From Ferruginibacter sp. (lineage in GTDB: Bacteria; Bacteroidota; Bacteroidia; Chitinophagales; Chitinophagaceae): a stretch of DNA of 64,000 bases. Positions 54,050 through 62,817 of the stretch are shown piece after piece. Each line of letters begins with the position of its first letter. The first letter of the stretch is position 1. Both the position numbers and the translations under genes were made by a program. The stretch spans positions 664,375 to 728,374 of the forward strand of contig JABFRP010000001.1 in NCBI GenBank assembly GCA_013141115.1, given 5' to 3'. Under the pieces are notes generated by a model. It was given only the letters and a program-made list of their open reading frames with translations, did not search any database and was not told where the DNA came from.

Positions 54050-55324
54050 TTATTGCTGTTTATCTTTTAATAAGATCCGATACCCTGCTTTTACCTGAAC
54101 TTTCACCAGTTTTACTTTTTTGCTTAATAAGTTTTTAGCGGTTTCTATCCCTGCACTGGCTGCCTGGGCTCCAATAGATGGATCGAGACTTCCCAATGCC
54201 ACAGACTGCAGGGCGTTATCGGTAGATTGTTTGGCTACATCTCGGGTGATGGCACCCGGGATATAAATACCTGCCAATCCATCCATATCATACACTTCCA
54301 GTTTAACCGGGAAAAGAGAATTTCCTTCCCTGATAGAATTGATATTGATTTCCAACCGCTCGTTATTTAGTGTAACGGTGCCAAATACAAAATTCCCTTT
54401 TGGAATATAATGCTCATTGATGTACATCGGCGAACAGAGCCTGAGTTTGATCACAGCACCTGATACCAATGTTTGTGTTTCATGTACCACTGCTTCAATT
54501 GCATTCTGAGAAGTGCTTTGGGACTCATTTGTAATTCCAAAAAAGCTTTCAGAAGGAGAGGGGAGTTGTTGAGTTACGGGAGTGTCCAATAAACTAAAAG
54601 TAGATTTGTATACTTCTTTATTTATTGAAAAAACTGGTTCCTTATTAACTCGAGTATTGATTTTTATTTTTTCGTTTATCCTTTCTGGGTGTTGAATGTC
54701 CAGTATCTTCTCCAGCATACCACTCAATTGTTTCATTTCCGGATCCTCGGTTTTATTGCCTGTAGCAGCCTGCAGCATTTGTTCCAGCCTGTCAACATCC
54801 ATAGACCCTGTTCCAGTTTGACTGTACAGATTTGTATTGTCTGTTTGATTTGCAGTAGTATTGCCATTTGATTTTAGAGCAGCATTTAATTGTGCCAGTT
54901 TTTGATATACTTTGGTTTCATTGGGATCTGTATAAGGTATACTGGTATAACCATTACTGTATCCTTGTATGTTATTCCTGTTAGTGGTAACCGCAGAATT
55001 TTTTTCAGAAAATGCAGCAAGAATACTGTCGGCTGCTACGGGAGGTTTAACAAAATAAGGGTCATCCTTCATTTGTTGCATGATCTTTTCAGAATCTGAT
55101 TGTGCCTTATCATAATAAGCCATCTTATCCATAGTCCTGTCATCCTTGAGCGCAGCACCGGGCAATTCCAGGTTAAGTCCTGTCGTCGTTTTAATAGTTT
55201 CGTTTGAATCGCCCTTTCCTCCACCCAGCGCCCAGAATGCCATTGTGATAAATGGAATAACCAGTGCCGGTAATACCAGCAGCATTTTTCTTTGGCGCAA
55301 CATTTTTGTTGTCAGCTGTTTCAT
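54050..55324 (-). CDS. traM: Conjugative transposon protein TraM (VirB10-like)
   Basis: A 424-residue inner-membrane-anchored protein: cytoplasmic KQLTTKMLRQRKM, one helix (LLVLPALVIPFITMAFWALG), a long low-complexity Gln/Asn/Ser-rich linker (about 80-260), and a C-terminal core domain (about 280-424: ETQTLVSGAVIKLRLCSPMY ... GAITRDVAKQSTDNALQSV) typical of Bacteroidetes TraM. It spans the envelope in the mating channel. Its stop is 27 bp before traN. Confidence 0.9.
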   Translation of the reverse strand: MKQLTTKMLRQRKMLLVLPALVIPFITMAFWALGGGKGDSNETIKTTTGLNLELPGAALKDDRTMDKMAYYDKAQSDSEKIMQQMKDDPYFVKPPVAADSILAAFSEKNSAVTTNRNNIQGYSNGYTSIPYTDPNETKVYQKLAQLNAALKSNGNTTANQTDNTNLYSQTGTGSMDVDRLEQMLQAATGNKTEDPEMKQLSGMLEKILDIQHPERINEKIKINTRVNKEPVFSINKEVYKSTFSLLDTPVTQQLPSPSESFFGITNESQSTSQNAIEAVVHETQTLVSGAVIKLRLCSPMYINEHYIPKGNFVFGTVTLNNERLEININSIREGNSLFPVKLEVYDMDGLAGIYIPGAITRDVAKQSTDNALQSVALGSLDPSIGAQAASAGIETAKNLLSKKVKLVKVQVKAGYRILLKDKQQ

Positions 55325-55327
55325 AAT

Positions 55328-55825
55328 TTACTTTTTTAATGTTTGTTGTAATTCATATAATTTTTTGAGTTGAAGGGTACTGTCCATTAATCCTGGTCTC
55401 TTTTGCAGGATGCTGTCAGCGATTTTCTTTCCTTTTGTAGTTTGATTTAGGCTGTCCATATATTGATGGAAACGAATTATTTTATTGTATTCCTTTTCCG
55501 GGATAAGATGATTATTGGATAGTTTTTCATCACCGGTTTTTGTGGTGTATGCCGGAACATGAATTGTAGAAATCGAATACCCTTTTTTAGGCTTTTGTAT
55601 TATGCTGGATGCAATGATGTACAGGCTGTACAATGATGCAAGCAATGCAACAAATGCAGTGATATACTTTTTAGTCCTGAATGAAAATCGTTCACTGCTT
55701 CTTTGCATGAAGGACGCCCATTTAAACTGGAAGGCGGTAACCTTTACAACAATGCCATTCACTACTTTATCCTGTAATGGACTGGCTTCAGGAATTTTCT
55801 TTTTTCTTTTAAATAAATGGAACAT
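55328..55825 (-). CDS. Small membrane protein in the TraL position
   Basis: A 165-residue protein with one internal helix (ITAFVALLASLYSLYIIASS, about 53-72) and a helical C-terminal tail (GLMDSTLQLKKLYELQQTLK). Its place between traK and traM, 2-3 bp from each, is that of traL in related elements, although the sequence does not clearly match the short TraL family I know. A structural role in the inner-membrane complex is inferred from context. Confidence 0.65.
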   Translation of the reverse strand: MFHLFKRKKKIPEASPLQDKVVNGIVVKVTAFQFKWASFMQRSSERFSFRTKKYITAFVALLASLYSLYIIASSIIQKPKKGYSISTIHVPAYTTKTGDEKLSNNHLIPEKEYNKIIRFHQYMDSLNQTTKGKKIADSILQKRPGLMDSTLQLKKLYELQQTLKK

Positions 55826-55827
55826 GA

Positions 55828-56445
55828 TTACCTGTTTTGAACTTTAATATCTTTATTTAAAATGGTGGCCCAGCGCTCAATTAAAAATCCATGCGGATTA
55901 TTATCAGAACGGGAAATGTTTCTCAGGTATCCTTCTGTGATTAAACTGCGTGTTACGGTACTGGTAGTACGAACAATAGATTGCGTTCCATAGCACCTGA
56001 AATAATAGGGGGATTGATTGAGATCAACCATCACACTGTCGATGCTGATGGTCTGGCTGATATTGCCCGAAATGATATTGGTGAAGTATCCGCTCTCTTT
56101 TGAATTATCGTACTGCCGCTTCGCTGAAATATCGGCGAGGTATAATGCTTTAGTAATATTAGCCTGGATCAGTTTCTCATCCGGGTCAAGGGTGAAAAAA
56201 TACTGGTGAAAGGTTTTGATATGGTCTTTGGCTTCTACAGGAATATTATCCTTTCTTTCCCCGATACTGGCTTCCAACGCCTTGCCATTGGATAAGATGT
56301 AAATCTTTGATTGGATATGGCTGACCAGCTGAAAGCTTTTATATACCGAGAAACAGCAAATACCCACACAGGCAACGACCAGGAGCATGCTGAATGTTCG
56401 GACATATTTAAAAGCACTGTCAATATTTTTCATTTGTTTAAACAT
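55828..56445 (-). CDS. traK: Conjugative transposon protein TraK (VirB8-like)
   Basis: A 205-residue inner-membrane protein. The N-terminal FKQMKNIDSAFKYVRTFSML and one helix (LLVVACVGICCFSVYKSFQL) precede a periplasmic domain with NGKALEASIGERKDNIPVEA, FTLDPDEKLIQANITKALYL, and SGYFTNIISGNISQTISIDS. This is the family pattern of Bacteroidetes TraK, the VirB8 equivalent that nucleates the inner-membrane complex. It lies 24 bp after traJ. Confidence 0.9.
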   Translation of the reverse strand: MFKQMKNIDSAFKYVRTFSMLLVVACVGICCFSVYKSFQLVSHIQSKIYILSNGKALEASIGERKDNIPVEAKDHIKTFHQYFFTLDPDEKLIQANITKALYLADISAKRQYDNSKESGYFTNIISGNISQTISIDSVMVDLNQSPYYFRCYGTQSIVRTTSTVTRSLITEGYLRNISRSDNNPHGFLIERWATILNKDIKVQNR

Positions 56446-56469
56446 CTTAGTTTGATTTTATCATTTTAC

Positions 56470-57621
56470 CTATTTACCAGATAACCTGTTTTTCATGTAC
56501 TCGCTGCCGCCGTTACCATTACCGGATGAGAAACTATTGGACACGCTATTCACTATTGCACCACCTGCAGAAATCGTGTTATTAGTAACACTTCTTGTAG
56601 TGGCATTAAAACCAGAAGTGACTTTATGCAGGAAACTATTTTGACCGCCTGCTTGTATAATGTAATTGGCTACACTGGGGATAGTAAAATATCCGCAGAT
56701 ACCAATGATCATAAAGACCAGGTAGGCCATATCTGTGGAAGAGAAAAAAGTATCGCCCTGTGATTCGATTTGGGAAATATCCAGCTTGAGCATATTCTCC
56801 TGGATCTTACCCATGATGGCTCCGAATATATTGGCTACAGGGAGCCAGAGGAAAAAATTAAGATAACGGGCAAGCCATGAACTAAGCGTATGCTGGAATC
56901 CATCAAAAACAGCAATACCAAAAACCAATGGTCCAAGTATTGCTAAAACCACCAAATTAAAAGTCCGGATAGTATTAATGCATAAGGCAGCCGCTTCATA
57001 GAATACTTTTAAGATTTCAGATAACCATTCTTTAATTGAGTTCTTAAAATTGTAGTAGAATTTGCTCATGGCAAATTGTACAGAATTGCCAACACCGGCA
57101 ATCCATCCTTCTTCAGAAGGATCTTCGTTGTAGGTATACTGGTACCATTTATCCCGGTCGCCTTCTCCTGAAGCACCTACATACATCTGCCAGTAAATGG
57201 TTTTTTTGATGGCTTCCTCTTTTGCTTTTAATAAAGTTGCGATGGCTTTGTCTGAATTTTCGACCATGCCTTCAGTTGCAGTAACGGTGGGTTTCATTAC
57301 GCCGTTGATCATTGCAATGACAGAGGGAAAAATCAATACTGCAAATCCGAGGACAAATGGCCGGAAGAGAGGGTAAAAATCAATTGGTTCTGCATTGCTG
57401 ATGTGCCGCCAAACTCTTGTGGCGATATACCAGGTGGCAGCAAATCCTGCAATGCCACGGCCCACACCAATCAATTGACTACACATAGGCATCATATCAT
57501 CATATAATGCATCCAGCACTGAATGCAGGCTATGTATTTCTGTAGCGACCTGCGCCTGTAATAAATATGGAACCATCATTCCCACTGTTGCTATAACGGC
57601 AACTCTCACGCACTTTCCCAT
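56470..57621 (-). CDS. traJ: Conjugative transposon protein TraJ (VirB6-like)
   Basis: A 383-residue polytopic inner-membrane protein. A signal-like first helix is followed by the TraJ hallmark IGVGRGIAGFAATWYIATRVWRH split over helix 2, and PLFRPFVLGFAVLIFPSVIA. Further helices are in the C-terminal half (LVVLAILGPLVFGIAVFDGF, LVFMIIGICGYFTIPSVANY), and the tail is Ser/Gly/Asn-rich. It forms part of the inner-membrane channel. It follows the three VirB5-like genes, the usual order I then J. Confidence 0.9.
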   Translation of the reverse strand: MGKCVRVAVIATVGMMVPYLLQAQVATEIHSLHSVLDALYDDMMPMCSQLIGVGRGIAGFAATWYIATRVWRHISNAEPIDFYPLFRPFVLGFAVLIFPSVIAMINGVMKPTVTATEGMVENSDKAIATLLKAKEEAIKKTIYWQMYVGASGEGDRDKWYQYTYNEDPSEEGWIAGVGNSVQFAMSKFYYNFKNSIKEWLSEILKVFYEAAALCINTIRTFNLVVLAILGPLVFGIAVFDGFQHTLSSWLARYLNFFLWLPVANIFGAIMGKIQENMLKLDISQIESQGDTFFSSTDMAYLVFMIIGICGYFTIPSVANYIIQAGGQNSFLHKVTSGFNATTRSVTNNTISAGGAIVNSVSNSFSSGNGNGGSEYMKNRLSGK

Positions 57622-57635
57622 AAAATTGTTTTTAT

Positions 57636-58259
57636 TTATTTCACATCATATATTTTTTGCATTAAGTCCACATCTGCTTTTTCTTTGGAACGTTGTATTC
57701 CCAGTATCGAAGTATTGGAGTTAAAATGCCGCAGAAAAACCATCTTGTCCTGCATACCAGAAAAAATCTGGTCAATGCGGTTCAGCCGCTCATCATCAGA
57801 CATCCGCAATTGATTGGCGGTTAACACCGTCACCAGGTCATCAAGATGTTGCAGGCTTTTTTTAAAGAGGTTGCTATATACTTTGCCCATGTAATCAATT
57901 TCTTCCGGTCTGAACCAGTTATTGTTTTTAAACCGGGTGAAAGCAGCCTTATATTCTTTTACCAGTTGCAATTGCAGGCTGATGATATCCGCAACCTTTT
58001 TATATTTCTGAACGGCCGGACTCACCTTAAGCAAGCCATCCAGGAAGGTTTGATGTAAACTGAAATTGCCTTCGGAAATATTTTTGATCGTGGTGTAACC
58101 GCCGTATAAGATTTCATAAGCTTTTTTAAGGTCGCTTAAAATTTGTTTGAACTGGGCCAGTTTTTCAATATTCAAAGCCAGCTGCTGCAGTTCTTCTGCC
58201 TGAGCACTTGCCTTTATTGTACTTACTGCTAAGAACAGGATGATAATTATTTTTTTCAT
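57636..58259 (-). CDS. VirB5/TraI-like exported conjugation protein, paralogue 1 (often labelled TerB-like)
   Basis: A 207-residue all-helical exported protein: signal peptide IIIILFLAVSTIKASA, then helices with EKLAQFKQILSDLKKAYEIL, NWFRPEEIDYMGKVYSNLF and QLRMSDDERLNRIDQIFSGM, ending DLMQKIYDVK. The repeated 'MSDDERL..ID' and terminal 'IY.(I/V)K' are shared with the next two genes. Databases sometimes call such proteins TerB tellurite resistance; the context argues for a pilus/channel-associated role like VirB5. It sits 14 bp upstream of traJ. Confidence 0.8.
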   Translation of the reverse strand: MKKIIIILFLAVSTIKASAQAEELQQLALNIEKLAQFKQILSDLKKAYEILYGGYTTIKNISEGNFSLHQTFLDGLLKVSPAVQKYKKVADIISLQLQLVKEYKAAFTRFKNNNWFRPEEIDYMGKVYSNLFKKSLQHLDDLVTVLTANQLRMSDDERLNRIDQIFSGMQDKMVFLRHFNSNTSILGIQRSKEKADVDLMQKIYDVK

Positions 58260-58289
58260 GGTGCATTAATTTGATTTTAAAAAATACCG

Positions 58290-58907
58290 TTATTTGATTC
58301 CATACCAATCCCTGGTTTGTTTTACTTCATTGCCTTCTTTCAAACGCTGCATAGCCATGACCAGCGTTTCCTTGCTGAAGTGTTGAGTGAATACATAACT
58401 GCTTTGCATTTCCACATACAGATCATCAATACGTTTTATCCTTTCATCGTCAGTCATCTGGTATTGATCAGCTGCCAGCACTTTGTATAACTCGTCAAGG
58501 TTATTTCCAGTATCATCCAAAAGTTTGCTGAAAACAGAATAGATATATCTGATTTCTGCATTGCTGAATTGTCGACTTGCTTTGATTTGTTTATAACTGC
58601 TTTGATAGTTTTTAATGATCTGTACCTGCAGGGTAATAATGTCTGCCACTTTCGCCAGGTTTTTTATTTTCGGATTGACGGTCTTTAGTTTATCAAAGAA
58701 AATACGGCGAAGGCTAAACTCACCGTTCTTAATATCCCCAATAGTAGTGAGTCCGAATTTTGCGATAGCCATTGCCTTTTTCAGGTAGTTGATCAGCACT
58801 TCGTTCAATCCAATTTGTTTGAGGTATAATTTTACCTGTTTAGACTGCCCATGGCAAGAAACCACAGAAGACAATATAATTACAAATACAATGAGTAATT
58901 TTTTCAT
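58290..58907 (-). CDS. VirB5/TraI-like exported conjugation protein, paralogue 2
   Basis: A 205-residue exported helical protein with signal peptide LLIVFVIILSSVVSCHG. It aligns along its whole length with the preceding paralogue: GLTTIGDIKNGEFSLRRIFF, FSNAEIRYIYSVFSKLLDDT, and YQMTDDERIKRIDDLYVEMQ, ending RDWYGIK. A signal-peptide Cys (SCHG) could be a lipobox, but the sequence fits SPase I cleavage after CHG as well. The role is inferred from paralogy and position. Confidence 0.8.
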   Translation of the reverse strand: MKKLLIVFVIILSSVVSCHGQSKQVKLYLKQIGLNEVLINYLKKAMAIAKFGLTTIGDIKNGEFSLRRIFFDKLKTVNPKIKNLAKVADIITLQVQIIKNYQSSYKQIKASRQFSNAEIRYIYSVFSKLLDDTGNNLDELYKVLAADQYQMTDDERIKRIDDLYVEMQSSYVFTQHFSKETLVMAMQRLKEGNEVKQTRDWYGIK

Positions 58908-58913
58908 AATATT

Positions 58914-59588
58914 TTATTTTATGCCATATAATGCCCTTACCACATCAATGTCCTGCTGGTCCTTTGACCGGTGCAGGCTGAGTAATTTATTCTGTGTATT
59001 AAACTGTACCAGGTCCGCATAATTCTTATCTACCTGTTCTGCTGCACCGTCAATAATTTCCAACCGTTTGGCATCTGACATTTGTGTGCTGAATGAATTG
59101 ATCACAATAAAAATCTGGTCAATATTTTTAGCGCTTTGTTCCAGAATGCCTGAATATACTTTTTCCATGTAAGCAATTTCTGCCGTAGTAAAATGTTGGT
59201 CCTGCTTAAATAGGGCAAAAGCTTTTTTATAAGCCTCAACAAGCAATATATTTTTCTGCGTAAGGTCTTTGATGCGTTGGTAATAGGCAATGATGTTTTT
59301 TACCTTCTGCAATTCTTCAAAATAATCCTTATAAAGTGTTCGCTGCTTTTCCACCCAACCGGAAATTTCATCCAGCTTTAGTTTAGACATGCTGTTCTCT
59401 AATGCCTTTTGTGCATTCTGCAGCCAGATGGTTTTATTCTGCACTTTCTGCACCGCCAAATCAATCGCTTTGATAATTTTTATCAAAATTTCTTTTATGA
59501 TGCCAATCTGTGCATGGCTTTGTTGTGTAGGAGCCAGGCTTAAACTAAAACTTAATAGTAAAATCATTGCCATCTTTTTCATTGTCAT
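58914..59588 (-). CDS. traI: Conjugal transfer protein TraI (Bacteroidetes short type, VirB5-like), paralogue 3
   Basis: A 224-residue exported helical protein with signal peptide MILLLSFSLSLAPTQQSHA. It carries KTIWLQNAQKALENSMSKLK, HFTTAEIAYMEKVYSGILEQ and STQMSDAKRLEIIDGAAEQV, ending VRALYGIK; this matches the short 'TraI' of Bacteroidetes elements. It shares the C-terminal pattern with the two neighbours but has a longer N-terminal coiled-coil part. It lies 6 bp upstream of paralogue 2. Confidence 0.85.
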   Translation of the reverse strand: MTMKKMAMILLLSFSLSLAPTQQSHAQIGIIKEILIKIIKAIDLAVQKVQNKTIWLQNAQKALENSMSKLKLDEISGWVEKQRTLYKDYFEELQKVKNIIAYYQRIKDLTQKNILLVEAYKKAFALFKQDQHFTTAEIAYMEKVYSGILEQSAKNIDQIFIVINSFSTQMSDAKRLEIIDGAAEQVDKNYADLVQFNTQNKLLSLHRSKDQQDIDVVRALYGIK

Positions 59589-59655
59589 ATATTTTAATAA
59601 GTAAATAGGTTTATACTTTTTGATTTGTCTTTTTTATGGTTAGAAAAAATACTGT

Positions 59656-60042
59656 TCAGAGTTTTTTATATTTAATCGTTCCCATCCAAAGAATTTCTTT
59701 TTGAGGTTCAAATGATAATACCCTTCCATTGTTATTGATGAATATCGTTTTAGTCTTCCTGTCGTAAGTCCCGGCCCACTTTACTAATCTGTATTCAGGC
59801 GGTCTGTTCTTGGCTGCATTAATAAATACTATCCTTGATCGCCTTATTATTAGAAATGTTTCACTGCCATCCTGCGTCAAAACCTGAAGTGATAGTGTAT
59901 CTTTCGTTGCGTTTAATTCCGTTTGCCATTCTGCACTGTAAGTGCCAGGAATAAATTCTTTTACAATATCCCGCTGTGTTAATCCATTGCAACCTAGGAT
60001 GGCCATAACTAAACAGGTAATTATTAAAACATTCATTTTCAT
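59656..60042 (-). CDS. Hypothetical element lipoprotein
   Basis: A 128-residue protein with lipoprotein signal VLIITCLVMAILGC (lipobox ILGC, Cys about 18). The mature part is beta-rich (FIPGTYSAEWQTELNATKDT, GTYDRKTKTIFINNNGRVL). It lies between traG and the TraI-like genes, where some Bacteroidetes elements carry small lipoproteins that may aid the outer-membrane complex or surface/entry exclusion; this is inference. I do not recognise the family. Confidence 0.65.
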   Translation of the reverse strand: MKMNVLIITCLVMAILGCNGLTQRDIVKEFIPGTYSAEWQTELNATKDTLSLQVLTQDGSETFLIIRRSRIVFINAAKNRPPEYRLVKWAGTYDRKTKTIFINNNGRVLSFEPQKEILWMGTIKYKKL

Positions 60043-60060
60043 ACTATTTATTTTTTATTG

Positions 60061-62496
60061 TCAACTGATTCGCATGTCTGCAGCCATGGCAGTAATGCCT
60101 TTTTGAATACTACCATACTTTTTTGCGTAAGCTTGCATTTTTACTTTCTCTGTTTCTTCTGTGGTATAAGCCAGGTATTCTTCCAGTGAAACCTCCGTCC
60201 GGTACACCCGGGAAAGAATGCCGCCAAGAGAAATAAAAACCTCTTTGTATTTTTTTGTTGGATCATTGGCTTTATTAACAGAGAGTACTAATGCTTTTTC
60301 CTTTTCAGTTAATCCCAATAATTCCTGGATCTGGTCAAACTTATTCTGGTACTTACTTTGATCAAGTAATATCTTGCAATCACTGTTATTGATTATGGCC
60401 TGCTTCACCACCGGCGAGGAGATAATATCTTCGACCTCCTGCGTTACAACAATCGCTTCACCAAAAAATTTACGGACTGTTTTAAAAAGGTACTTGATGT
60501 ATTCTGCCATGCCTTCTTTAGCAATTGCTTTCCAGGCTTCTTCTATCAGTATCATTTTACGGATCCCTTTTAATTTGCGCATCTTAGAAATAAACACCTC
60601 CATGATGATTATCGTAACTACCGGAAATAATATAGGGTGATCTTTAATATTATCGAGTTCAAAAACTATAAAGGGTTGCTGCAATAAATCGAGATTCTCT
60701 TTTGCATTAAGTAGATAGTCAAATTCGCCACCATTATAATAAGGACGCAGTACATACAAAAAATTGCTGACATCAAAATCCTTATCCTTTACATTATCTC
60801 CCAGGAGTACGGTAACAAATTCATCTTTCAAAAATTCATAAAAACTGTCAAAGCAGGGAAATAAATCAGGTTGTCTTTCCAGCTTATCAAAATATAATTG
60901 CAGTGCGTTGGAGAGCGCCACATATTCACTGCGATTATACGTTTCATTATCTTTTTTCCATAATGCTAGTAACAATGTTTTAATACTTTCTTTTTTCTCT
61001 GTATCCAGCACATCACCATAGCCGATATAGAATGGATTAAAACGAATAGGGTCTTTTTCTGAATAGGTGAAATAATAACCATGCACCATGTCGCATAAAC
61101 CTTTGTAGGAATGCCCTACATCCACTAACACCACATGAGTACCTTGTTCATAGTAGGAGCGGACCATATGGTTGGTGAAAAAAGATTTACCGCTACCGGA
61201 TGGGCCAAGAATAAATTTATTGCGGTTGGTGCAGATGCCTTTATTCATGGGCTCATCAGAAATATCTACATGTACCGGCCTCCCCGTCAAACGGTCACCT
61301 AACCGAATACCAATTGGAGATAGGGATGACTTATAGTTGGTTTCCATATTAAAGAAACAACAGGCCTGCGGCGAAAAGGTATCAAAGGTATCATTCATAG
61401 GAAAATCTGCTGCATTGCCCGGAATGCCTGCCCAGAATATTTGTGGTGCACCTTCGGTTTCAATTTTTGGTGTGGCATCCATCTGTGTAAGCGCCGAAGA
61501 ACAGAGATTGCGAATTACTTTTAATTCATCCCTGTTAGATGTCCATGCCAGGATATTAAAATGTGCTTTCACAGGAAGGCGTTGTTCTGCAATTGCTTCA
61601 TTTAAAAACTGGTCTGTAGCTTCTTTGGCAATGCTGTTTTCCCTGCTGTATGCAGACAGTGACTGTAACCGCAGCCGTTTGCTTTCGAGTTTCTGTAAAG
61701 TTTTTGGGCTGTCTTCTATAAATATGTACTGGTTATAAATATGATTGCAGGAAAGTAATTGTCCTACCGGTGAAGCAAACCCTACACTGAATTTTGTTTT
61801 GTCGGTAGAATATTTATCATAGTTTATTCTTGAACCGCATAGCGCCGGAACAAACTGAGCATCTGCCATGGTATACAACTGGCAATGATTTTCACCGATC
61901 ATCCAGTCGGGATGAAAAACGATATCCCTTAAGGTTTCATCACCGGATTGAAGGTTTACATACTGGCTTACTAAATTTATCAGTTCATCATTGTTTAGTT
62001 TTTGTAAAGCCACAAATCCGCTGTCCGATAATATCTTTTCAAATTGCCCAATATGATTCATGAAATCATGAAAATGTTTTGGCTGGATGGTTTCTTCCGG
62101 CACCATGGATCTTTTTAATAAACTGGAGAATACTGAAGTGGATACCTTCCGGTTAGCAGGTTTTTTTGTGAGGAATATATACGCCTGGTGATCCAGGAAT
62201 GGCCGTTCATTAAAAAACCGGTCACTGCTGCGGCTGAGAAAACTATTATCTTCTTTGATGAACTGTGGTTTAAAGCTGGTTTCGGTAAACCAGTCCTGCT
62301 TATGAAGGATAGAGTGAGGTGGTAATACCTTAATGGCTTTAATCCAGGCGTGATGCAACGCTTCGTATTCTTCATTACTTAAAGTAAATAGTTCCGGCAA
62401 TTCAATTTTGAAAGCGACCGTAATGTCTCCCATTTTAGAAAGCAGTGCATCATGTTCTGCACCATACAGCGGCAACAGGTCAAAAAGATTTTTCAT
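60061..62496 (-). CDS. traG: Conjugation ATPase TraG (VirB4-like)
   Basis: An 811-residue cytoplasmic/membrane-associated ATPase that powers assembly and DNA transfer. ATG 62496 gives the usual MKNLFDLLPLYG and overlaps the traF stop by 17 bp; the longer in-frame start at 62565 is rejected. Walker A is FILGPSGSGKSFFTNHM (about residue 431); Walker B is KMILIEEAWKAI (about 660), with the VTQEVEDIISS motif after it. The length agrees with Bacteroidetes TraG. Confidence 0.95.
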   Translation of the reverse strand: MKNLFDLLPLYGAEHDALLSKMGDITVAFKIELPELFTLSNEEYEALHHAWIKAIKVLPPHSILHKQDWFTETSFKPQFIKEDNSFLSRSSDRFFNERPFLDHQAYIFLTKKPANRKVSTSVFSSLLKRSMVPEETIQPKHFHDFMNHIGQFEKILSDSGFVALQKLNNDELINLVSQYVNLQSGDETLRDIVFHPDWMIGENHCQLYTMADAQFVPALCGSRINYDKYSTDKTKFSVGFASPVGQLLSCNHIYNQYIFIEDSPKTLQKLESKRLRLQSLSAYSRENSIAKEATDQFLNEAIAEQRLPVKAHFNILAWTSNRDELKVIRNLCSSALTQMDATPKIETEGAPQIFWAGIPGNAADFPMNDTFDTFSPQACCFFNMETNYKSSLSPIGIRLGDRLTGRPVHVDISDEPMNKGICTNRNKFILGPSGSGKSFFTNHMVRSYYEQGTHVVLVDVGHSYKGLCDMVHGYYFTYSEKDPIRFNPFYIGYGDVLDTEKKESIKTLLLALWKKDNETYNRSEYVALSNALQLYFDKLERQPDLFPCFDSFYEFLKDEFVTVLLGDNVKDKDFDVSNFLYVLRPYYNGGEFDYLLNAKENLDLLQQPFIVFELDNIKDHPILFPVVTIIIMEVFISKMRKLKGIRKMILIEEAWKAIAKEGMAEYIKYLFKTVRKFFGEAIVVTQEVEDIISSPVVKQAIINNSDCKILLDQSKYQNKFDQIQELLGLTEKEKALVLSVNKANDPTKKYKEVFISLGGILSRVYRTEVSLEEYLAYTTEETEKVKMQAYAKKYGSIQKGITAMAADMRIS

Positions 62497-62815
62497 GATG
62501 CAATGATTTTTTAAGTAAATGAATCGAATAACTCTTGATGACTTTAGGTACTGCTTTATGTGCAATCTTTTTCATCAATCCAAACTCTCCATAGCGGTGA
62601 CTCAGCCGGTACACATAAAGAAACAATGCTGTGCCCAATGCAACAATCACGAACAAACAGAAAAAGATATTGATACCGCAGATATACATAATGGCAAAAA
62701 TGATCAGCAGTGTAACTAACCCACCGCCGAGATACCAGATGTATTGGGCCTTCAACCCACGGAATTCCACCGGTTTGTTGATGCCTTTATTGATTTGATA
62801 GACGCTGTTACTCAT
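62480..62815 (-). CDS. traF: Conjugative transposon protein TraF (DUF4133, VirB3-like)
   Basis: A 111-residue inner-membrane protein with two adjacent helices (WYLGGGLVTLLIIFAIMYIC and FFCLFVIVALGTALFLYVYR). The N-terminal SVYQINKGINKPVEFRGLKA is the DUF4133 hallmark. It corresponds to VirB3 and works with TraG. Its start is 2 bp from the helicase-methylase stop, and its 3' end overlaps traG. A traE (VirB2-like) gene normally precedes it but is not found here. Confidence 0.9.
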   Translation of the reverse strand: MSNSVYQINKGINKPVEFRGLKAQYIWYLGGGLVTLLIIFAIMYICGINIFFCLFVIVALGTALFLYVYRLSHRYGEFGLMKKIAHKAVPKVIKSYSIHLLKKSLHHEKSF

Positions 62816-62817
62816 TG

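Noticed and set aside
57636..58907. Tellurite-resistance (TerB) function for the VirB5-like genes
   Set aside because: The proteins are exported and embedded in a tra operon; the TerB label is likely a database naming effect.
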